Program-made: the position numbers and the translations under genes
Notes under the pieces: model-generated
What the model was told of the DNA's origin: nothing
The model's database searches: none
The model's input: the letters and a program-made list of their open reading frames with translations, nothing else
In this document: piece after piece, positions 7,138 through 7,895 of the stretch
Position numbering within the stretch: position 1 is the stretch's first letter
Layout: every line of letters starts with the position of its first letter
Origin: a bacterium TMED198
GTDB lineage: Bacteria; Fidelibacterota; Marinisomatia; SCGC-AAA003-L08; D37C17
NCBI GenBank assembly: GCA_002170735.1
Contig: NHIV01000035.1
Span: 1-7,895 of the forward strand
Length of the DNA: 7,895 nucleotides
Reading direction: 5' to 3'

Positions 7138-7210
7138 TACCCTCGTCCCGAATCGAACGGGAATCTATCGCTTAGGAGGCGACTGTTCTATCCAATTGAA
7201 CTACGAGGGC
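7138..7210 (-). tRNA. tRNA-Arg, anticodon CCT
   Basis: The 73-nt sequence folds as a complete cloverleaf: acceptor GCCCTCG/CGAGGGT, D stem GTTC/GAAC, anticodon stem GTCGC/GCGAT with loop CTCCTAA, a four-base variable loop, and T stem TCCCG/CGGGA with loop TTCGATT. The anticodon CCT (7176 to 7174) reads the arginine codon AGG. The discriminator is A at 7138. The next bases are CAT, so the CCA end is not encoded and must be added by the nucleotidyltransferase. The first acceptor pair is G1-U72 instead of a Watson-Crick pair, and the anticodon stem begins with a G-U pair. The gene sits just upstream of the TPR-type gene in the same direction, separated by 16 nt that contain that gene's ribosome binding site. 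Confidence 0.96.
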
Positions 7211-7243
7211 ATTTATCGCCTCATTTTTTAAAAAAAGTGACTG

Positions 7244-7274
7244 TAAATTTAAATTATAAAATGCTCATGTCAAA
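7244..7274 (-). promoter_or_regulatory. Candidate promoter of the tRNA-Arg unit
   Basis: On the minus strand TTTG (7274 to 7271) is followed after 19 nt by TAAATTTA (7251 to 7244). That matches the Bacteroidetes-type consensus TTTG / TAnnTTTG except in the last base, with the expected spacing. The same stretch also has a perfect -35 box TTGACA (7273 to 7268) with TAAATT after 16 nt, so an ordinary sigma-70 reading is possible too. Either way transcription would start about 25-30 nt upstream of the tRNA 5' end. In such AT-rich DNA chance matches are frequent. Confidence 0.4.
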
Positions 7275-7382
7275 ATTTTTTATTTAGATAATTCATTAAA
7301 ATAACTTTCAAATCATTTAATTTTATTAATGTATAAATATTAGTTTATATTTAACTTTATCAAAATTTTTACAAATTAATTT

Positions 7383-7389
7383 AAAGGAG
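7383..7389 (+). promoter_or_regulatory. Ribosome binding site of the plus-strand exported-protein gene
   Basis: AAAGGAG lies 7 nt before the ATG at 7397. A nearer ATG at 7392 is only 2 nt from this site and reads ATG TTA TGA, so it is closed at once. This site therefore fixes the start at 7397. Confidence 0.8.
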
Positions 7390-7396
7390 TTATGTT

Positions 7397-7895
7397 ATGA
7401 ATAGGCATATTATTACTATTTTTTTACTTTTGACTTTTATTTTTTCTCAAGATAGTTCAATACTTCCTATGCAAAAAATTGCAATTGAGACAATACAAGC
7501 TGATAAGAAAATATCTAATGATCAGCTTTCTAAGCTATTATCAACTTTTGAAGTAAACAGTATAGAGCAATTATCTCAAGCTAATGCTAGTAATGTGATA
7601 AATTCATTACAAAGTGGTAATGAAGTTGTCAATACTCCTCCTGTTATTGCAGAAACACTTGAGGTTGGGATGACCAAAAGATTTTATTTAATTGATGGAA
7701 ACAGTTTTTATGGAACAATTGCAGAAGTCGATGAAACTGACTGTACAATTAAAACTGATAATAGTTTATCAATGAAAATTCCATTAACTGACATTCTAGA
7801 AGAAACCATTGAAGCTACTTTGAGAAATGGTGATTTAGTATCTGGCCCTGTAATTTCTGAAAATGATGAATTAATGGAAATAAAAACTAAATACA
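7397..7895 (+). CDS. Exported protein with duplicated small beta domain, 3' end outside window
   Basis: I do not recognise a named family. The first 166 codons are present and the frame is open at the window edge. Residues 1-18 form a signal peptide: MNRH, a hydrophobic core IITIFLLLTFIF, then SQ before Asp19, a likely cleavage site. Residues 38-72 look like a small helical module (KISNDQLSKLLSTF, then SIEQLSQANASNVINSLQ). After a Pro-containing linker come two copies of a beta-rich unit, residues 93-120 and 137-164. They align without gaps with the shared pattern T, L, [DN]G, G, [IV] and a final IKT. The spacing of L-x-[DN]-G-x4-G-x-[IV] resembles an Sm-like or SH3-like barrel, but this is inference. 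The protein is probably periplasmic or surface-located. It is transcribed away from the tRNA unit and appears independent of the nusA operon. Confidence 0.8.
   Translation, partial: MNRHIITIFLLLTFIFSQDSSILPMQKIAIETIQADKKISNDQLSKLLSTFEVNSIEQLSQANASNVINSLQSGNEVVNTPPVIAETLEVGMTKRFYLIDGNSFYGTIAEVDETDCTIKTDNSLSMKIPLTDILEETIEATLRNGDLVSGPVISENDELMEIKTKY

Larger units (their letters stand above)
7211..7396. other. Divergent AT-rich intergenic region
   Basis: This 186-nt stretch separates the minus-strand tRNA unit from the plus-strand exported-protein gene and must hold promoters for both. It is extremely AT-rich. It contains an 11-bp direct repeat, TCAAAATTTTT, at 7270-7280 and 7360-7370 (start-to-start 90 bp), and a near-palindrome of T and A runs at 7221-7240. 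I could not support a specific plus-strand promoter: several TATAAA-like boxes exist, but none has a convincing partner. Confidence 0.6.

Noticed and set aside
7138..7210. tRNA-Arg as an integration site for a mobile element
   Set aside because: No integrase, no repeated tRNA 3' end and no composition change appear next to it; the 3' flank is a short gap leading into a gene.
7221..7240. T-run/A-run near-palindrome as a terminator
   Set aside because: It has no GC-rich stem, and it would sit upstream of the tRNA on the minus strand, where no gene ends.
7392..7394. ATG as start of the plus-strand exported protein
   Set aside because: It reads ATG TTA TGA and stops at once, and it is too close to the Shine-Dalgarno.

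Overview
The window looks like a slice of a compact, low-GC bacterial chromosome. It holds a conserved transcription/translation operon on the minus strand, nusA-infB-rbfA-truB-ribF-rpsO-pnp (pnp is cut by the left edge). Upstream of it sit a small unit of tRNA-Arg(CCU) plus a membrane-anchored TPR-type protein, and then a divergent plus-strand gene for an exported protein that runs off the right edge. The AT-rich composition, tight packing, signal peptide ending in FSQ, YfgM-like TPR protein and a Bacteroidetes-like promoter match suggest a free-living, possibly marine member of the FCB group (for example Marinimicrobia/SAR406). That placement is inference and not certain.

Layout. 1-431: start of pnp. 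442-711: rpsO. 734-1654: ribF. 1633-2289: truB, overlapping ribF by 22 nt. 2298-2651: rbfA, whose start overlaps the infB stop. 2651-5011: infB. 5024-6316: nusA. 6341-6373: a strong minus-strand intrinsic terminator immediately before the nusA ribosome binding site. 6417-7121: membrane-anchored TPR-type protein. 7138-7210: tRNA-Arg. 7211-7396: divergent intergenic region. 7397-7895: exported protein with a duplicated small beta domain, truncated. No stretch over 300 bases lacks a gene.

How it works together. NusA (elongation, pausing, termination), IF2 (initiator tRNA delivery), RbfA (30S maturation), TruB (tRNA psi55), S15 (30S assembly) and PNPase (RNA decay) form the classical information-processing cluster. 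The FAD synthetase RibF is in its common place between truB and rpsO. Gaps within the cluster are at most 22 nt and some genes overlap, so one transcript with translational coupling is likely. rimP, which often precedes nusA, is absent from that place.

No new defence system or mobile element is visible. The best leads are regulatory or structural: rbfA has no NTG start that would include its conserved N-terminus, and an AUU codon overlaps the infB stop; a terminator lies directly in front of nusA with only about 24 nt left for a leader; nusA and truB use TTG starts; and the plus-strand exported protein has an unusual architecture.
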